From positions 434,001-498,000 of the forward strand of contig NZ_CP034661.1 in NCBI RefSeq assembly GCF_003971235.1: a stretch of 64,000 nucleotides of DNA, in the 5' to 3' direction. A program made the translations under genes and the position numbers. The stretch's first letter is position 1; each line of letters opens with the position of its first letter. Of the stretch, positions 52,627 through 61,868 are shown piece after piece. The notes under the pieces were generated by a model. The model was not told the DNA's origin, made no database searches, and saw only the letters and a list, made by a program, of their open reading frames with translations. The stretch is from Chryseobacterium aureum (GTDB lineage Bacteria > Bacteroidota > Bacteroidia > Flavobacteriales > Weeksellaceae).

Positions 52627-53265
52627 ATGAGAAATACTTGTAAAACCATTCTGGCCTTAGGGCTGATCTTTATTTCACTGATTACAATGAACGCACAAAC
52701 AAAACCAAAAATGGAAAACACTGCATTATTAATTATCGACGTACAAAATGATTATTTCCCGGGAGGAAAAATGGAACTGGAAAAAGCTGAAGAGGCAGCC
52801 GGAAACATAAGTAAAGTTTTAGAATATTTCAGGAAAAATAATCTTCCGGTAGTTCATATCCAGCATATTTCTAACAACGGAGGGGCTGCTTTCTTTCTTC
52901 CAGATACAGAAGGTGCCAAAATTAACGCCATGGTCTTACCGGAAGGGAATGAAAAAGTAATTACCAAACACTTTCCGAACAGCTTCAGGGAGACTGATCT
53001 TTTGCATTATTTGCAGTCAAAGAAAATCAAAAACCTCATTATCACAGGGATGATGACGGATGTATGTGTGGAAGCTACCACCAGAGCTGCTTTTGACTTT
53101 GGGTTCCACAACACGATTATCGGAAATGCTACGGCAACCAGAAACCGGGAGCTGAACGGTACCATAGTAAAGGCGGAAGAAGTGCAAAAGTCTTTTTTGG
53201 CGGGGATATGTGCGCTCGGAAACCTTTATGCCAATGTCATGAATGCGGAAGATTTTTTACTATAA
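52627..53265 (+). CDS. Exported isochorismatase-family cysteine hydrolase
   Basis: A 212-residue protein starting MRNTCKTILALGLIF (ATG 52627), with a signal-like segment ending at MNAQ. Isochorismatase fold: catalytic Asp in LLIIDVQNDYFPGG, Lys in VITKHFPNSF and Cys in GMMTDVCVEATTRAA. The presence of a signal peptide is unusual, as most relatives are cytoplasmic; it may act on an amide or a pterin-like compound in the periplasm. It is followed 69 bases later by a Crp/Fnr regulator gene. Confidence 0.82.
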   Translation: MRNTCKTILALGLIFISLITMNAQTKPKMENTALLIIDVQNDYFPGGKMELEKAEEAAGNISKVLEYFRKNNLPVVHIQHISNNGGAAFFLPDTEGAKINAMVLPEGNEKVITKHFPNSFRETDLLHYLQSKKIKNLIITGMMTDVCVEATTRAAFDFGFHNTIIGNATATRNRELNGTIVKAEEVQKSFLAGICALGNLYANVMNAEDFLL

Positions 53266-53334
53266 AATAACTTAACATAACCTAGTTGGTAAAGGTGTCA
53301 ATTATTTTGATACCTTTATTTGATAAACAGAGCA

Positions 53335-53907
53335 ATGTCCGATTTACTTTTTAAGAATATCAGTCAATACATGAGCCTTTCAGAAGAAGATTTTAAAAGG
53401 TTTGTAAAGCCATTTGAATATAAAAAATTTAAAAAGAAAGAAATTGTTCTCAAAGAAGGAGATTACTGCCTTTTTGAAGGATTTGTTCTGAGTGGCTGTT
53501 TCAGAATCTATTATCTGAACGAAAAAGGATTTGAGCAGACTTTGTATTTTGCGGTGGAAGGATGGTGGATGACAGATATAGACAGCCTGATTAATAATGT
53601 TCCGGGCATCCTGAATATTGAAGCGCTGGAAAACATTGAAGTACTGATGATTGCTAAAAGCGATAAAGAACATTTGTATGAATCAATGCCTCAGATAGAA
53701 AAGCTTTTCAGAATAATGAACCAGAAATCTTCGGTATCACTGCAAAGAAGAATTCTTTCTCTAACCGGCAAAACGGCAGATCAACGCTATCTTGAATTCC
53801 TCGAAAAGTATCCCGGATTAGAGCAGAGGATTACCCAGCAGCAGGTGGCTTCCTATCTGGGAATCACACATGAATTTTTAAGCAAAATAAGAAAGCGGAT
53901 TCTTTAA
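53335..53907 (+). CDS. Crp/Fnr-family regulator
   Basis: A 190-residue protein with a cyclic-nucleotide-binding-like beta barrel (KEIVLKEGDYCLFEGFVLSGCFRIYYLNEKGFEQ) and a C-terminal helix-turn-helix (ITQQQVASYLGITHEFLSKIRKRI). ATG 53335 preferred over TTG 53320. The cNMP-binding Arg-Ser-Ala-Ala signature is absent, as in many Bacteroidota members. It probably acts with the hydrolase upstream, but no site is seen. Confidence 0.85.
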   Translation: MSDLLFKNISQYMSLSEEDFKRFVKPFEYKKFKKKEIVLKEGDYCLFEGFVLSGCFRIYYLNEKGFEQTLYFAVEGWWMTDIDSLINNVPGILNIEALENIEVLMIAKSDKEHLYESMPQIEKLFRIMNQKSSVSLQRRILSLTGKTADQRYLEFLEKYPGLEQRITQQQVASYLGITHEFLSKIRKRIL

Positions 53908-54021
53908 GAAGTAAATTAAATAGAATCATTTAGACTCTGCCTTGCATGCAGGTATTAAATTTTTCCATACTACAAATTTTTATGTAAAACTATTGTAGGA
54001 CAAAACATCTATAAAAAAAAT

Positions 54022-54113
54022 GAGGCTGTCTCAAAAGGTAATTAGTGGGATGAGGATCTCCTAAATAGCAAAATTGTTAGAGAATCCTGTAGGGGTACTT
54101 TTGAGACAGCCTC
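54022..54113. repeat. 92-base element with perfect 16-bp inverted ends, acting as terminator
   Basis: GAGGCTGTCTCAAAAG (54022-54037) and its exact complement (54098-54113) bracket 60 bases. On the - strand eight T follow the second arm, so it looks like the terminator of the acyltransferase gene that ends at 54115. The ends resemble those of IS1182-type insertion sequences, by recollection, so this could be a MITE or IS remnant. Confidence 0.6.
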
Positions 54114-54114
54114 T

Positions 54115-55923
54115 TTAATTGTATAAATAATGGGTAATTAGTTTCTTATATTGACTGGTTCCATAATAAGTATAGTGATTACTGTCATAAATATATGGAT
54201 AACCTTTATCAACTTGTTTTATAGGATGATTGAGTAAATCAATATATCTGTACCCCAATCTCTTCTTAAGTATATAGTTGGTGTTGAAAGCTTTGTCTGA
54301 ACTTTTATTTTCCCTATGGAGATAATAGGAAGTAGGAAAATCAATATCATAACTCATTGTTTGACCAATAAAGATGATCTTTGTGTTGTATAGGGAAAAA
54401 TATTGTATTACAGCATTCATCCTTTTGTCCAATTGATAATAATCTTGGTAATTCGCAGAAATAACTACCAGATCAATATTTTCATTGTTTTTTGGGAAAT
54501 AATAAGAGAAAAAGTAATTCATTAAATCTTGTGGCCCTGCGTAGGATGATTTTGTGTTGGGCTCTGGAAATGTTGCATCTGCTGTAATTTGAATTAAATT
54601 TCCGTTATAATTGTGTACTATTTCTCTTACGGTTTCAGAAAACATTCCGGCGTGACTATCGCCTAACAGTATGATGTTCTTTTTAGTTTTAGAAGGTTCT
54701 AATTTATTTTTCTTATACAAATAAAACGGTTGATTATGTAGAAGGTGTCTGGTTCCTAAAAAATATTGGTTTATGGCTTCCTTGCTATATTTATAGTTAG
54801 CTGCTACATCAACCAGTTTGCCTAATTCCTTAGAAAAATATAATTGAGGATTGATTTTTGAAAGAGTGAATGATCCTAAGAAAATAAGTACAGAACAGGC
54901 TAAAACGTAGCCGATTTTCTTACTGTAGTTTTTCTTTTCTATTAAATAGTATGAAATGATGGCAAAAATGATGGATAGAGAAATAAAAATAATCTTGTAT
55001 CTTAATCTTTCATGAAGCCCGTAATATAAACTTAATACATAAATCGGCCAGTGCCATAAATATAATGAATAAGATATATTACCTAAAAAAGTGACTATTT
55101 TATTTTTAAAAAACTTAAAATCTGTATTTAAAAGAAGGATTAAGCTGGTGGAAGCGACTGGGATTATGGTGAGAAAAGACGGCCAGCTTGTGGAATGACT
55201 TTCAATGGTATAAATGCAGACTGCTAAAATTAGAATACAGATGATTACTATGAAATTTTTATACTTTTGTTTAAGCTTATGAGTATCCCTTTCATAAAGA
55301 AAAGCTAATCCTCCGAACATCATTTCCCATGCTCTGGTATAGAAAATGAAAAATGAAAAAGCATTATCATTGATATTATGAACCATCATCATAATGAAAG
55401 ACATAACAATTAATGAGAAAAATATAGTTCTGAATAGTCTAAAATTTGCAGAATATGTTTTTTTTAATAAAAGTAGCAGCAGCGGATAAAACATATAAAA
55501 CTGCCACTCTACAGATAAAGACCATGTATGCAATAAAAAATTTAATTGTGAAGAGGCATCAAAGTATCCACTATTTAAATAATAGAAAATATTTGAAAAA
55601 AATAGAGAACTAGAAAAGCTTGATTCTAAATAGGGAATAAACTGTGTAGGTACAAAAAAATAAATCACCACCATAAAAAAGAAAATCATCACCAGTAATG
55701 CTGGAAATATTCTGGCTATACGTTTGCCATAAAAATCCAGTAGTTTAAAATTGTCTTTTGAGAAGGATGTTAAAATGATTCTTGTCATCAGGTATCCTGA
55801 AATAACAAAAAAAATATCGACTCCGATAAATCCTCCTTTAAATAATGTAAACTTAAAATGGTACAGCATTACTGCAACGACAGAGAATGCACGCAGAAAA
55901 GAAATGTCGTTTTTGAATTTCAT
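54115..55923 (-). CDS. OafA-type acyltransferase fused to SGNH domain
   Basis: A 602-residue membrane enzyme. N-terminal acyltransferase-3 domain (about 1-350) with about ten helices; FLRAFSVVAVMLYHFK and GVDIFFVISGYLM are its start motifs. The C-terminal SGNH domain (about 395-600) has Ser in IILLGDSHAGM and a closing DSNHYTYYG. This fusion O-acetylates or acylates cell-surface glycans such as O-antigen or peptidoglycan. No glycan gene is adjacent. Upstream is AT-rich. Confidence 0.9.
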   Translation of the reverse strand: MKFKNDISFLRAFSVVAVMLYHFKFTLFKGGFIGVDIFFVISGYLMTRIILTSFSKDNFKLLDFYGKRIARIFPALLVMIFFFMVVIYFFVPTQFIPYLESSFSSSLFFSNIFYYLNSGYFDASSQLNFLLHTWSLSVEWQFYMFYPLLLLLLKKTYSANFRLFRTIFFSLIVMSFIMMMVHNINDNAFSFFIFYTRAWEMMFGGLAFLYERDTHKLKQKYKNFIVIICILILAVCIYTIESHSTSWPSFLTIIPVASTSLILLLNTDFKFFKNKIVTFLGNISYSLYLWHWPIYVLSLYYGLHERLRYKIIFISLSIIFAIISYYLIEKKNYSKKIGYVLACSVLIFLGSFTLSKINPQLYFSKELGKLVDVAANYKYSKEAINQYFLGTRHLLHNQPFYLYKKNKLEPSKTKKNIILLGDSHAGMFSETVREIVHNYNGNLIQITADATFPEPNTKSSYAGPQDLMNYFFSYYFPKNNENIDLVVISANYQDYYQLDKRMNAVIQYFSLYNTKIIFIGQTMSYDIDFPTSYYLHRENKSSDKAFNTNYILKKRLGYRYIDLLNHPIKQVDKGYPYIYDSNHYTYYGTSQYKKLITHYLYN

Positions 55924-56209
55924 ATTTGGTTTTTTTGAATATAATTAATTTTTAAATAAAAAAATAAGCTAAATCCTGTTACCTGTATTTTATCTGCGAA
56001 ATTACAATATTTAAAGTCGGAAGCAAATAAAGTTAAAGTTCATAAGGGTTCCTAAAAGAATGTGTTGTTTTGAATAAAATATTTCTTGATAATAAATCTA
56101 TTATCTTAAAAATTGCTTTTCGGAAAAATAAACAAAATTCATTACTGACAATTCAAAATTCATTAGTATCTTTATGATATCAAAATAATATCAAATTAAA
56201 AATTCAATC

Positions 56210-57076
56210 ATGGAAAAAACACTAAAACCCATGTCGGGTTATCTTACCCTAGTCATCTGCCTTGCTTTATTTGTGGCAGCCGTTTATTTCTTTGTGAGCG
56301 GAGTAGACCAAAGTATTGCTTACGTGGTCATCGCGATGCTCTGCTTCCTTCTTTCATGCTTTTTCTTGAAAGGGTTAATGATTATTCAGCCTAATCACTC
56401 AAGAGTATTAAACTTCTTCGGGAAATATGTGGGAAGTGTAAAAGAGAATGGTTTATTCTTCATCAATCCTCTGTATTCATCACAGAAAATATCGTTACGT
56501 TCAGAGAATTTACAGGGTCAGACCTTGAAAGTCAATGATAAAATGGGAAACCCTATTGAAATTGCAGTGGTAATCGTATGGAAAGTAGGAGATACTTATA
56601 AAGCGGCTTTTGATGTAGAGCGTTATTCAGACTTTGTAAAAATGCAGAGTGAAGCAGCGGTAAGACATCTGGCAATGAGTTTTCCTTATGATAATCTGGA
56701 AGATGATCATGCTCCGATTACGTTGAGGGAAGGAGGAGATAAAATCAATTCTATTTTGGAGCAGGAACTTACAGACCGCCTTTCAAAAGCGGGAATTATC
56801 ATTCAGGAAGCTAGAATTTCCCACCTGGCTTATGCTTCAGAAATTGCGGGGGCAATGCTTCAGAGACAACAGGCTACGGCTATTGTTGCGGCAAGAACCA
56901 AAATTGTAGAAGGCGCTGTAGGAATGGTAGACCTTGCACTGAAAAAGCTTTCAGAAGACAATATCGTTGAGCTTGATGATGAAAGAAAAGCCGCAATGGT
57001 AAGCAATTTAATGGTAGTTCTTTGCGGCGAAAAAGCGGCAACTCCTATCTTAAATGCAGGAACACTTTACAATTAA
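56210..57076 (+). CDS. SPFH/Band 7 membrane protein
   Basis: A 288-residue protein. Two membrane segments (about 10-32 and 35-60) precede an SPFH domain (about 60-250: NFFGKYVGSVKENGLFFINPL, AVRHLAMSFPYDN, AMLQRQQATAIVAA). The A/E-rich coiled coil AAMLQRQQATAIVAARTKIVEGAVGMVD is typical. SPFH proteins form membrane scaffolds with proteases and similar partners. It is followed by an Arc-like repressor gene 80 bases on. Confidence 0.88.
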   Translation: MEKTLKPMSGYLTLVICLALFVAAVYFFVSGVDQSIAYVVIAMLCFLLSCFFLKGLMIIQPNHSRVLNFFGKYVGSVKENGLFFINPLYSSQKISLRSENLQGQTLKVNDKMGNPIEIAVVIVWKVGDTYKAAFDVERYSDFVKMQSEAAVRHLAMSFPYDNLEDDHAPITLREGGDKINSILEQELTDRLSKAGIIIQEARISHLAYASEIAGAMLQRQQATAIVAARTKIVEGAVGMVDLALKKLSEDNIVELDDERKAAMVSNLMVVLCGEKAATPILNAGTLYN

Positions 57077-57156
57077 GAAGTGAAAAATTAAGCGTTACAT
57101 TTTAGTGTAGAATTTCACACTGAAATAGTCAGAAATCATGTAAGAGAATTTAAAAA

Positions 57157-57345
57157 ATGAAATCAGAAAAAGCTCAAAACTCTTCGGAAAGCAAAGGAAA
57201 AAAATCTTTTGTGATAAGAATAGACGAGTCTACTTATAAACTCCTTGAAAAGTGGGCCAATGATGAATTCAGAAGTGTGAACGGCCAGATAGAGTATCTG
57301 CTGCATCAGAGCCTGGTAGAGTCTGGAAGGAAAAAGAAAGAGTAA
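57157..57345 (+). CDS. Arc-like ribbon-helix-helix DNA-binding protein
   Basis: A 62-residue protein: KKSFVIRIDESTYKLLEKWAND then SVNGQIEYLLHQSL, the beta strand-helix-helix of the Arc/MetJ family. It has no toxin gene next to it, so it is not an obvious antitoxin. It lies 80 bases downstream of the SPFH gene on the same strand and may be co-transcribed. A bidirectional terminator is 160 bases on. Confidence 0.82.
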   Translation: MKSEKAQNSSESKGKKSFVIRIDESTYKLLEKWANDEFRSVNGQIEYLLHQSLVESGRKKKE

Positions 57346-57508
57346 TTCCGGAAGTTAGGTTGTAAGGTATGCGGGTAATTTTCGGGAAATTTATCAATAA
57401 GAAATGGGTATTTGCTGAGAATTTTACATTGCAGAAAATACAAAAAGGATCCGTTTTTTGAACACTTCAATATATAAATGACAATTCGGTTATCCCTATC
57501 CCAAAAAA

Positions 57509-57538
57509 GAAAGCAGAGAAATTTTCTCTGCTTTTTTA
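57509..57538. terminator. Bidirectional terminator
   Basis: AAGCAGAG (57511-57518) and CTCTGCTT (57526-57533) around a 7-base loop, with T-runs on both strands. It ends the Arc-like gene on + and the 49-residue gene on -, whose stop at 57536-57538 lies at its edge. Confidence 0.8.
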
Positions 57539-57685
57539 TTTGATGCAACTTTGGAGACTGTCTGCTCCAACGTAGAATATGACGAGCCAAATCAAGCCTT
57601 TAATGGTAAAGAAAGCTAATCCTGCCCATCCCACACGCTTGAACCACTTTTTAAGCTTTGAGTTATTTTCTTGTGAATTTTCCAT
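57536..57685 (-). CDS. 49-residue membrane protein
   Basis: A 49-residue frame from ATG 57685: a charged N-terminus (MENSQENNSKLKKWFKRVG), one membrane helix (WAGLAFFTIKGLIWLVIFYV) and a short tail GADSLQSCIK. It is backed by a full promoter (TTTG 57739-57742, 19-base spacer, TATCTTTG 57712-57719 on the - strand) about 27 bases upstream and a terminator at its end. I see no family. It is a likely real small gene. Confidence 0.7.
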   Translation of the reverse strand: MENSQENNSKLKKWFKRVGWAGLAFFTIKGLIWLVIFYVGADSLQSCIK

Positions 57686-57711
57686 TGGTGATTATCAAAA
57701 TGATTACCCTG

Positions 57712-57742
57712 CAAAGATAAGCATGTTTATAATTAGTCCAAA
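57712..57742 (-). promoter_or_regulatory. Promoter of the 49-residue membrane protein
   Basis: - strand TTTG at 57742-57739, 19-base spacer, TATCTTTG at 57719-57712. Both boxes match. Predicted start near 57705, 20 bases before the ATG. Confidence 0.75.
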
Positions 57743-57766
57743 TAAAAAGCGTCTAAAAATTAAAGT

Positions 57767-57796
57767 TTTGAGGTTCACATAATATTTTTATCTTTA
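57767..57796 (+). promoter_or_regulatory. Promoter of the lysine catabolic dehydrogenase
   Basis: TTTG at 57767-57770, 18-base spacer, TATCTTTA (57789-57796), one mismatch. Predicted start near 57803, 17 bases before ATG 57820. It is divergent from the small-protein promoter 25 bases away. Confidence 0.6.
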
Positions 57797-57819
57797 GAGA
57801 GAACGAAAAGTAAGATTTT

Positions 57820-59370
57820 ATGTCAAAAAAAGTAAAGGATTTCGGAATTGAAAAAACACTTAGAAATCTTGGTATCAAAGAAGAGAACAAAGGGACTTCA
57901 GTGGGCGGAAAATATTTCGCTTCAGGAAAGGTGATAGAAAGCATTTCTCCTGTAGACGGAAAATTGATCGCTAAAGTAAAAACTTCCGGAGAAAGTGATT
58001 ATGACAAAGTAATTGAAACGGCTCAAAAGGCGTTTCAGGAATTCAGGCTGATTCCGGCTCCCAAAAGAGGAGAGATCGTAAGACAGCTGGGCTTAAAATT
58101 AAGAGAATATAAAGAGGATCTAGGTAAACTTGTTTCTTATGAAATGGGTAAATCATTGCAAGAAGGTCTTGGTGAAGTTCAGGAGATGATAGACATCTGT
58201 GACTTTGCAGTAGGACTTTCAAGACAGCTTCAGGGGTACACGATGCACTCTGAAAGACCTGGACACAGAATGTATGAGCAATACCATCCGCTGGGAGTAG
58301 TAGGGGTTATTACTGCATTCAACTTCCCGGTAGCCGTATGGTCATGGAATACAGCATTGGCGTGGATCTGTGGTAACGTTACCATCTGGAAACCCTCTGA
58401 AAAAACACCGCTTTGTGCTATTGCATGCCAGAATATCATGATGGAAGTTATCAAGGAAAACAATCTTCCTGAAGGAGTTTCAAGTGTATTGGTATCAGAC
58501 CACGAAATCGGACAGAAGCTGGTAGATGATAAAAGAGTAGCGCTTGTATCTTTCACCGGATCTACAAGAGTAGGAAGAATGGTTTCTTCTAAAGTAGCAG
58601 AAAGATTCGGGAAATCGATCCTTGAATTAGGTGGAAATAACGCTATCATTATTACCAAAGAAGCTGATATCGATATGTCGATCATCGGAGCAGTTTTCGG
58701 AGCGGTAGGAACGGCAGGCCAGCGATGTACTTCTACAAGAAGACTGATCATCCACGAAAGTGTATATGATGAAGTGAAAACAAGACTGGTAAAAGCTTAC
58801 GGCCAGCTGAAAATCGGAAATCCACTGGACGAGAAAAACCATGTAGGGCCGCTTATTGATACCGATGCCGTAAACCAATACGAAGAAGCCATCAAGAAAT
58901 GTAAAAAAGAAGGAGGAAAATTCGCTGTTGAAGGCGGGGTTTTAACCGGAAAAGAATATGAATCCGGATGCTATGTTAAACCTTGTGTAGCTGAAGTGAA
59001 GAACTCTTACGAGATTGTTCAGCACGAGACTTTTGCACCAATTCTCTATCTGATCAAATACAAAACTTTAGAAGAAGCTATCGCTATTCAGAATGATGTT
59101 CCTCAGGGATTGTCTTCAGCGATCATGACCCAGAACTTAAGAGAAGCAGAATTATTCCTTTCTCATGCTGGTTCAGACTGTGGTATTGCCAATGTAAATA
59201 TCGGAACTTCAGGGGCAGAAATTGGTGGAGCTTTCGGGGGTGAAAAAGAAACCGGAGGAGGAAGAGAATCTGGTTCTGACGCCTGGAAGTACTATATGAG
59301 AAGACAAACCAATACTATCAATTACACCGCACAACTTCCTTTAGCACAAGGAATTAAATTTGATTTATAA
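57820..59370 (+). CDS. amaB: Aminoadipate-semialdehyde/P6C dehydrogenase (ALDH7-type)
   Basis: A 516-residue aldehyde dehydrogenase. Active Cys in [12 protein letters not shown], general-base Glu in LELGGNNA, cofactor motif [12 protein letters not shown]. The N-terminal [14 protein letters not shown] and the ALDH7/antiquitin motifs in [20 protein letters not shown] fit aminoadipate-semialdehyde dehydrogenase. It oxidises the product of the downstream lysine 6-aminotransferase to 2-aminoadipate. A hairpin separates it from lat. The symbol amaB is by analogy. Confidence 0.85.
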   Translation: MSKKVKDFGIEKTLRNLGIKEENKGTSVGGKYFASGKVIESISPVDGKLIAKVKTSGESDYDKVIETAQKAFQEFRLIPAPKRGEIVRQLGLKLREYKEDLGKLVSYEMGKSLQEGLGEVQEMIDICDFAVGLSRQLQGYTMHSERPGHRMYEQYHPLGVVGVITAFNFPVAVWSWNTALAWICGNVTIWKPSEKTPLCAIACQNIMMEVIKENNLPEGVSSVLVSDHEIGQKLVDDKRVALVSFTGSTRVGRMVSSKVAERFGKSILELGGNNAIIITKEADIDMSIIGAVFGAVGTAGQRCTSTRRLIIHESVYDEVKTRLVKAYGQLKIGNPLDEKNHVGPLIDTDAVNQYEEAIKKCKKEGGKFAVEGGVLTGKEYESGCYVKPCVAEVKNSYEIVQHETFAPILYLIKYKTLEEAIAIQNDVPQGLSSAIMTQNLREAELFLSHAGSDCGIANVNIGTSGAEIGGAFGGEKETGGGRESGSDAWKYYMRRQTNTINYTAQLPLAQGIKFDL

Positions 59371-59419
59371 AAGCTTTACTTAAAGCACTCAAAAACTTAA
59401 AACTTAATAACCTGAATGG

Positions 59420-59449
59420 TTAAATGTTTCCTCATCAGGAAGCATTTAA
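59420..59449. other. Hairpin between amaB and lat
   Basis: TTAAATGTTTCCT (59420-59432) pairs with AGGAAGCATTTAA (59437-59449) around a CATC loop, with one G-T wobble. No T-run follows, so it is not a clear terminator. It could be an operator dyad or an mRNA processing/stability element. lat starts 34 bases on. Confidence 0.5.
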
Positions 59450-59482
59450 TCGCTCACTTATTAAATCACACTACAATTTATT

Positions 59483-60808
59483 ATGGAACAAACATTAGAT
59501 ATAAAAGCAAATAAAGTAAAAGAAACCGTAGGAAGACATGTTCTTGCAGACGGTTTCGATTTTGTGATGGATATTGAAAAATCGCACGGATCATGGCTTT
59601 ATGACAAACTTACAGACAGAGAATATCTGGATATGTTCTCCATGTTCGCATCAGCATCCATCGGCTACAACCACCCTTATCTTGTAGAAAGATCAGAATG
59701 GCTGGGAAAAATGGCGGTAAACAAACCTACTTTGGCTGACGTTTACTCAGAAGAATACGCTCATTTCCTTGAAGTATTTGAAAGAGTCGTTATTCCTGAA
59801 GAATTACAATATGCTTTCTTTATCGAAGGCGGAACCCTGGGCGTTGAAAATGCAATGAAAGCATGCTTCGACTGGAAAACCCGCAAAAATTTTGCAAAAG
59901 GACTGGACACGGAAGCAGGAATCTGCATCCATTTCAAGCAGGCCTTTCACGGAAGAAGCGGTTATACTTTGAGCTTAACCAATACTTCAGACCCAAGAAA
60001 GTACCAATATTTTCCAATGTTCAACTGGCCGAGAATTTTAAATCCAAAATTAAAGTTCCCAATTACAGATGAGAACCTTGAAGAAACCATCAAAAATGAA
60101 AACCTTGCTTTGCTTCAGATTGAAGAGGCTATCCTGATGAACCCCAATAAAGTGGCCTGTATCATCATAGAGCCTATTCAGGCAGAAGGAGGTGACAACC
60201 ATTTCAGAGACGAATTCCTTTTAGGATTAAGAAGAATCTGTGATGATAACGAAATCTTACTTATTTTTGATGAAGTTCAGACAGGGATCGCCATTACAGG
60301 AAAAATGTGGGCATTCCAGCATTTTACAGCCAAGCCGGATATTATTTCTTTCGGAAAAAAAGCTCAGGTATGCGGTGTTTTAGCCAACAAGGAAAAGTTT
60401 GATGAAGTACCGAATAATGTTTTCAGAGAAAGTTCCAGAATCAATTCAACTTTTGGTGGAAACTTCATAGATATGCTTCGTTTCCAGTTGGTAATGGAAG
60501 TGATCGAAAAAGAAAACCTGGTAGAAAATGCAAGAGTGGTAGGAGATTTCTTATTGGAAAGTCTGAAATCCCTTGCCGAAAGATATCCTGAGAAAATTTC
60601 AAATGCCAGAGGAAGAGGCTTGATGTGCGCAATTGATCTGCCATCCGCAGAACAGAGAAATGCCCTGATGAACGAACTTTACAAGGACGGATTAATCATT
60701 CTTCCATGCGGGGATCAGTCTCTTCGTTTCAGACCTCATCTGAATGTGACCAAAGAAGAAGTAAAGCTTGCTCTGGATAAAATTGAACACAATATTAATA
60801 AAATTTAA
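59483..60808 (+). CDS. lat: L-lysine 6-aminotransferase
   Basis: A 441-residue class-III aminotransferase. The PLP Lys is in DIISFGKKAQVCG, with IFDEVQTGIA and an early GRHVLADGFDFVMDIEKSHG. These match L-lysine 6-transaminase, which moves the epsilon-amino group of lysine to 2-oxoglutarate, forming allysine that cyclises to P6C. It is paired with the amaB-type dehydrogenase, so the two steps give lysine to 2-aminoadipate. It is most likely co-transcribed with amaB. Confidence 0.9.
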   Translation: MEQTLDIKANKVKETVGRHVLADGFDFVMDIEKSHGSWLYDKLTDREYLDMFSMFASASIGYNHPYLVERSEWLGKMAVNKPTLADVYSEEYAHFLEVFERVVIPEELQYAFFIEGGTLGVENAMKACFDWKTRKNFAKGLDTEAGICIHFKQAFHGRSGYTLSLTNTSDPRKYQYFPMFNWPRILNPKLKFPITDENLEETIKNENLALLQIEEAILMNPNKVACIIIEPIQAEGGDNHFRDEFLLGLRRICDDNEILLIFDEVQTGIAITGKMWAFQHFTAKPDIISFGKKAQVCGVLANKEKFDEVPNNVFRESSRINSTFGGNFIDMLRFQLVMEVIEKENLVENARVVGDFLLESLKSLAERYPEKISNARGRGLMCAIDLPSAEQRNALMNELYKDGLIILPCGDQSLRFRPHLNVTKEEVKLALDKIEHNINKI

Positions 60809-60869
60809 AACTCAGGATTTGTAATTATAAAAAAAACATCGTATATTTAGATACTGAAACAATTAGAAT

Positions 60870-61100
60870 ATGGAAAGAAGTACGAGAGTATCAGTGTATG
60901 TAAGCGATAACCCTTCAGAAATTCAATTGGTTAAGTCTAAATTGGATGATGCACAAATTACAAATACCGTTGAAAATAACTATCTGACATTTACTACCAC
61001 CCCAACAGCAACTTCGCTGAAAGTAATGGTAGATCTGAAAGATGAAAAGAAAGCATTTGATATTATTGATGCTTACCTTCAACAAAGTGAAAATCAATAA
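60870..61100 (+). CDS. DUF2007 small signalling-type protein
   Basis: A 76-residue protein, VSVYVSDNPSEIQLVKSKLDDAQI at the front, the DUF2007 hallmark, and a GlnB-like fold expected (VMVDLKDEKKAFDIIDAY). It lies 61 bases after lat and before a strong terminator. Function unknown; some DUF2007 proteins are linked to signal transduction in annotation only. Confidence 0.8.
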   Translation: MERSTRVSVYVSDNPSEIQLVKSKLDDAQITNTVENNYLTFTTTPTATSLKVMVDLKDEKKAFDIIDAYLQQSENQ

Positions 61101-61134
61101 CAATTTCATAATTTTAAATTTTACTACTTCGAAC

Positions 61135-61168
61135 CGAAAATTAATCTACATTAATTTTCGGTTTTTTA
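61135..61168 (+). terminator. Terminator of the lysine catabolic unit
   Basis: Perfect 12-bp stem CCGAAAATTAAT/ATTAATTTTCGG, loop CTAC, and six T. It ends the amaB-lat-DUF2007 unit. Confidence 0.92.
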
Positions 61169-61283
61169 ATTAATTACAAACCATTACAAAAGATGAATGT
61201 TACAAAGGTTGAATGGGCAGCTATGCTGATTTTTAATTCTTAAATCATTCAATCTTTTAATTTTTTTTAATCAACTTTACAAC

Positions 61284-61796
61284 ATGAATCCAGAGATTAA
61301 ATTAAGACAGGCAGAAATTGAAGACAGAGACATTATTTGGGAAGTCATCCAGCAATCTATAGAAAGACGAAGACAGGATGGAAGTACCCAATGGCAGAAC
61401 GGATATCCTAATCTCGGGACCGTAGAAAGTGACATTGCCAAAGGATTCGGCCACGTTATGACAGTAGACGGAGAAATTGCCGTATATGCAGCACTTATCC
61501 TGAATGACGAACCGGCTTACAGTACTATTGAAGGAGCATGGCTGAGTGACGGTGAATTTGTGGTGGTTCACAGAGTCGCTGTAGACGAAAAATTTGCAGG
61601 GCAGGGTATGGTAAAAAAACTGTTTGACCACATTGAAGAATTTACAAAATCCCATGGAATTCAGAGTATTAAAGTGGATACGAACCATGATAATATGGCC
61701 ATGCTGAAAATCCTGGAAGGAAGAGGATACTCCTATTGCGGAGAAGTTCTTTTAAGAGACGGAATGAGAAAAGCTTTTGAGAAGATTATAATTTAA
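61284..61796 (+). CDS. GNAT-family N-acetyltransferase
   Basis: A 170-residue acetyltransferase. IKLRQAEIEDRDIIWEVIQQ is the N-terminal part, VVHRVAVDEKFAGQGMVKKLFDH the acetyl-CoA binding Q/RxxGxG/A region and DTNHDNMAMLKILEGRGY the late motif. The substrate is unknown. It is a lone gene, between the terminator of the lysine unit and the efflux genes. Confidence 0.85.
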   Translation: MNPEIKLRQAEIEDRDIIWEVIQQSIERRRQDGSTQWQNGYPNLGTVESDIAKGFGHVMTVDGEIAVYAALILNDEPAYSTIEGAWLSDGEFVVVHRVAVDEKFAGQGMVKKLFDHIEEFTKSHGIQSIKVDTNHDNMAMLKILEGRGYSYCGEVLLRDGMRKAFEKIII

Positions 61797-61868
61797 GCAA
61801 AAAGTTAAATCCTCTTTCATTGAATTTTTAAAACGCCGTTTATTTATAAACTCTATCAGGTTTGTTCG

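Noticed and set aside
57157..57345. Antitoxin of a toxin-antitoxin pair
   Set aside because: The Arc-like protein has no adjacent toxin-like gene on the same strand; the downstream small frame is a single-helix protein on the other strand with its own promoter.
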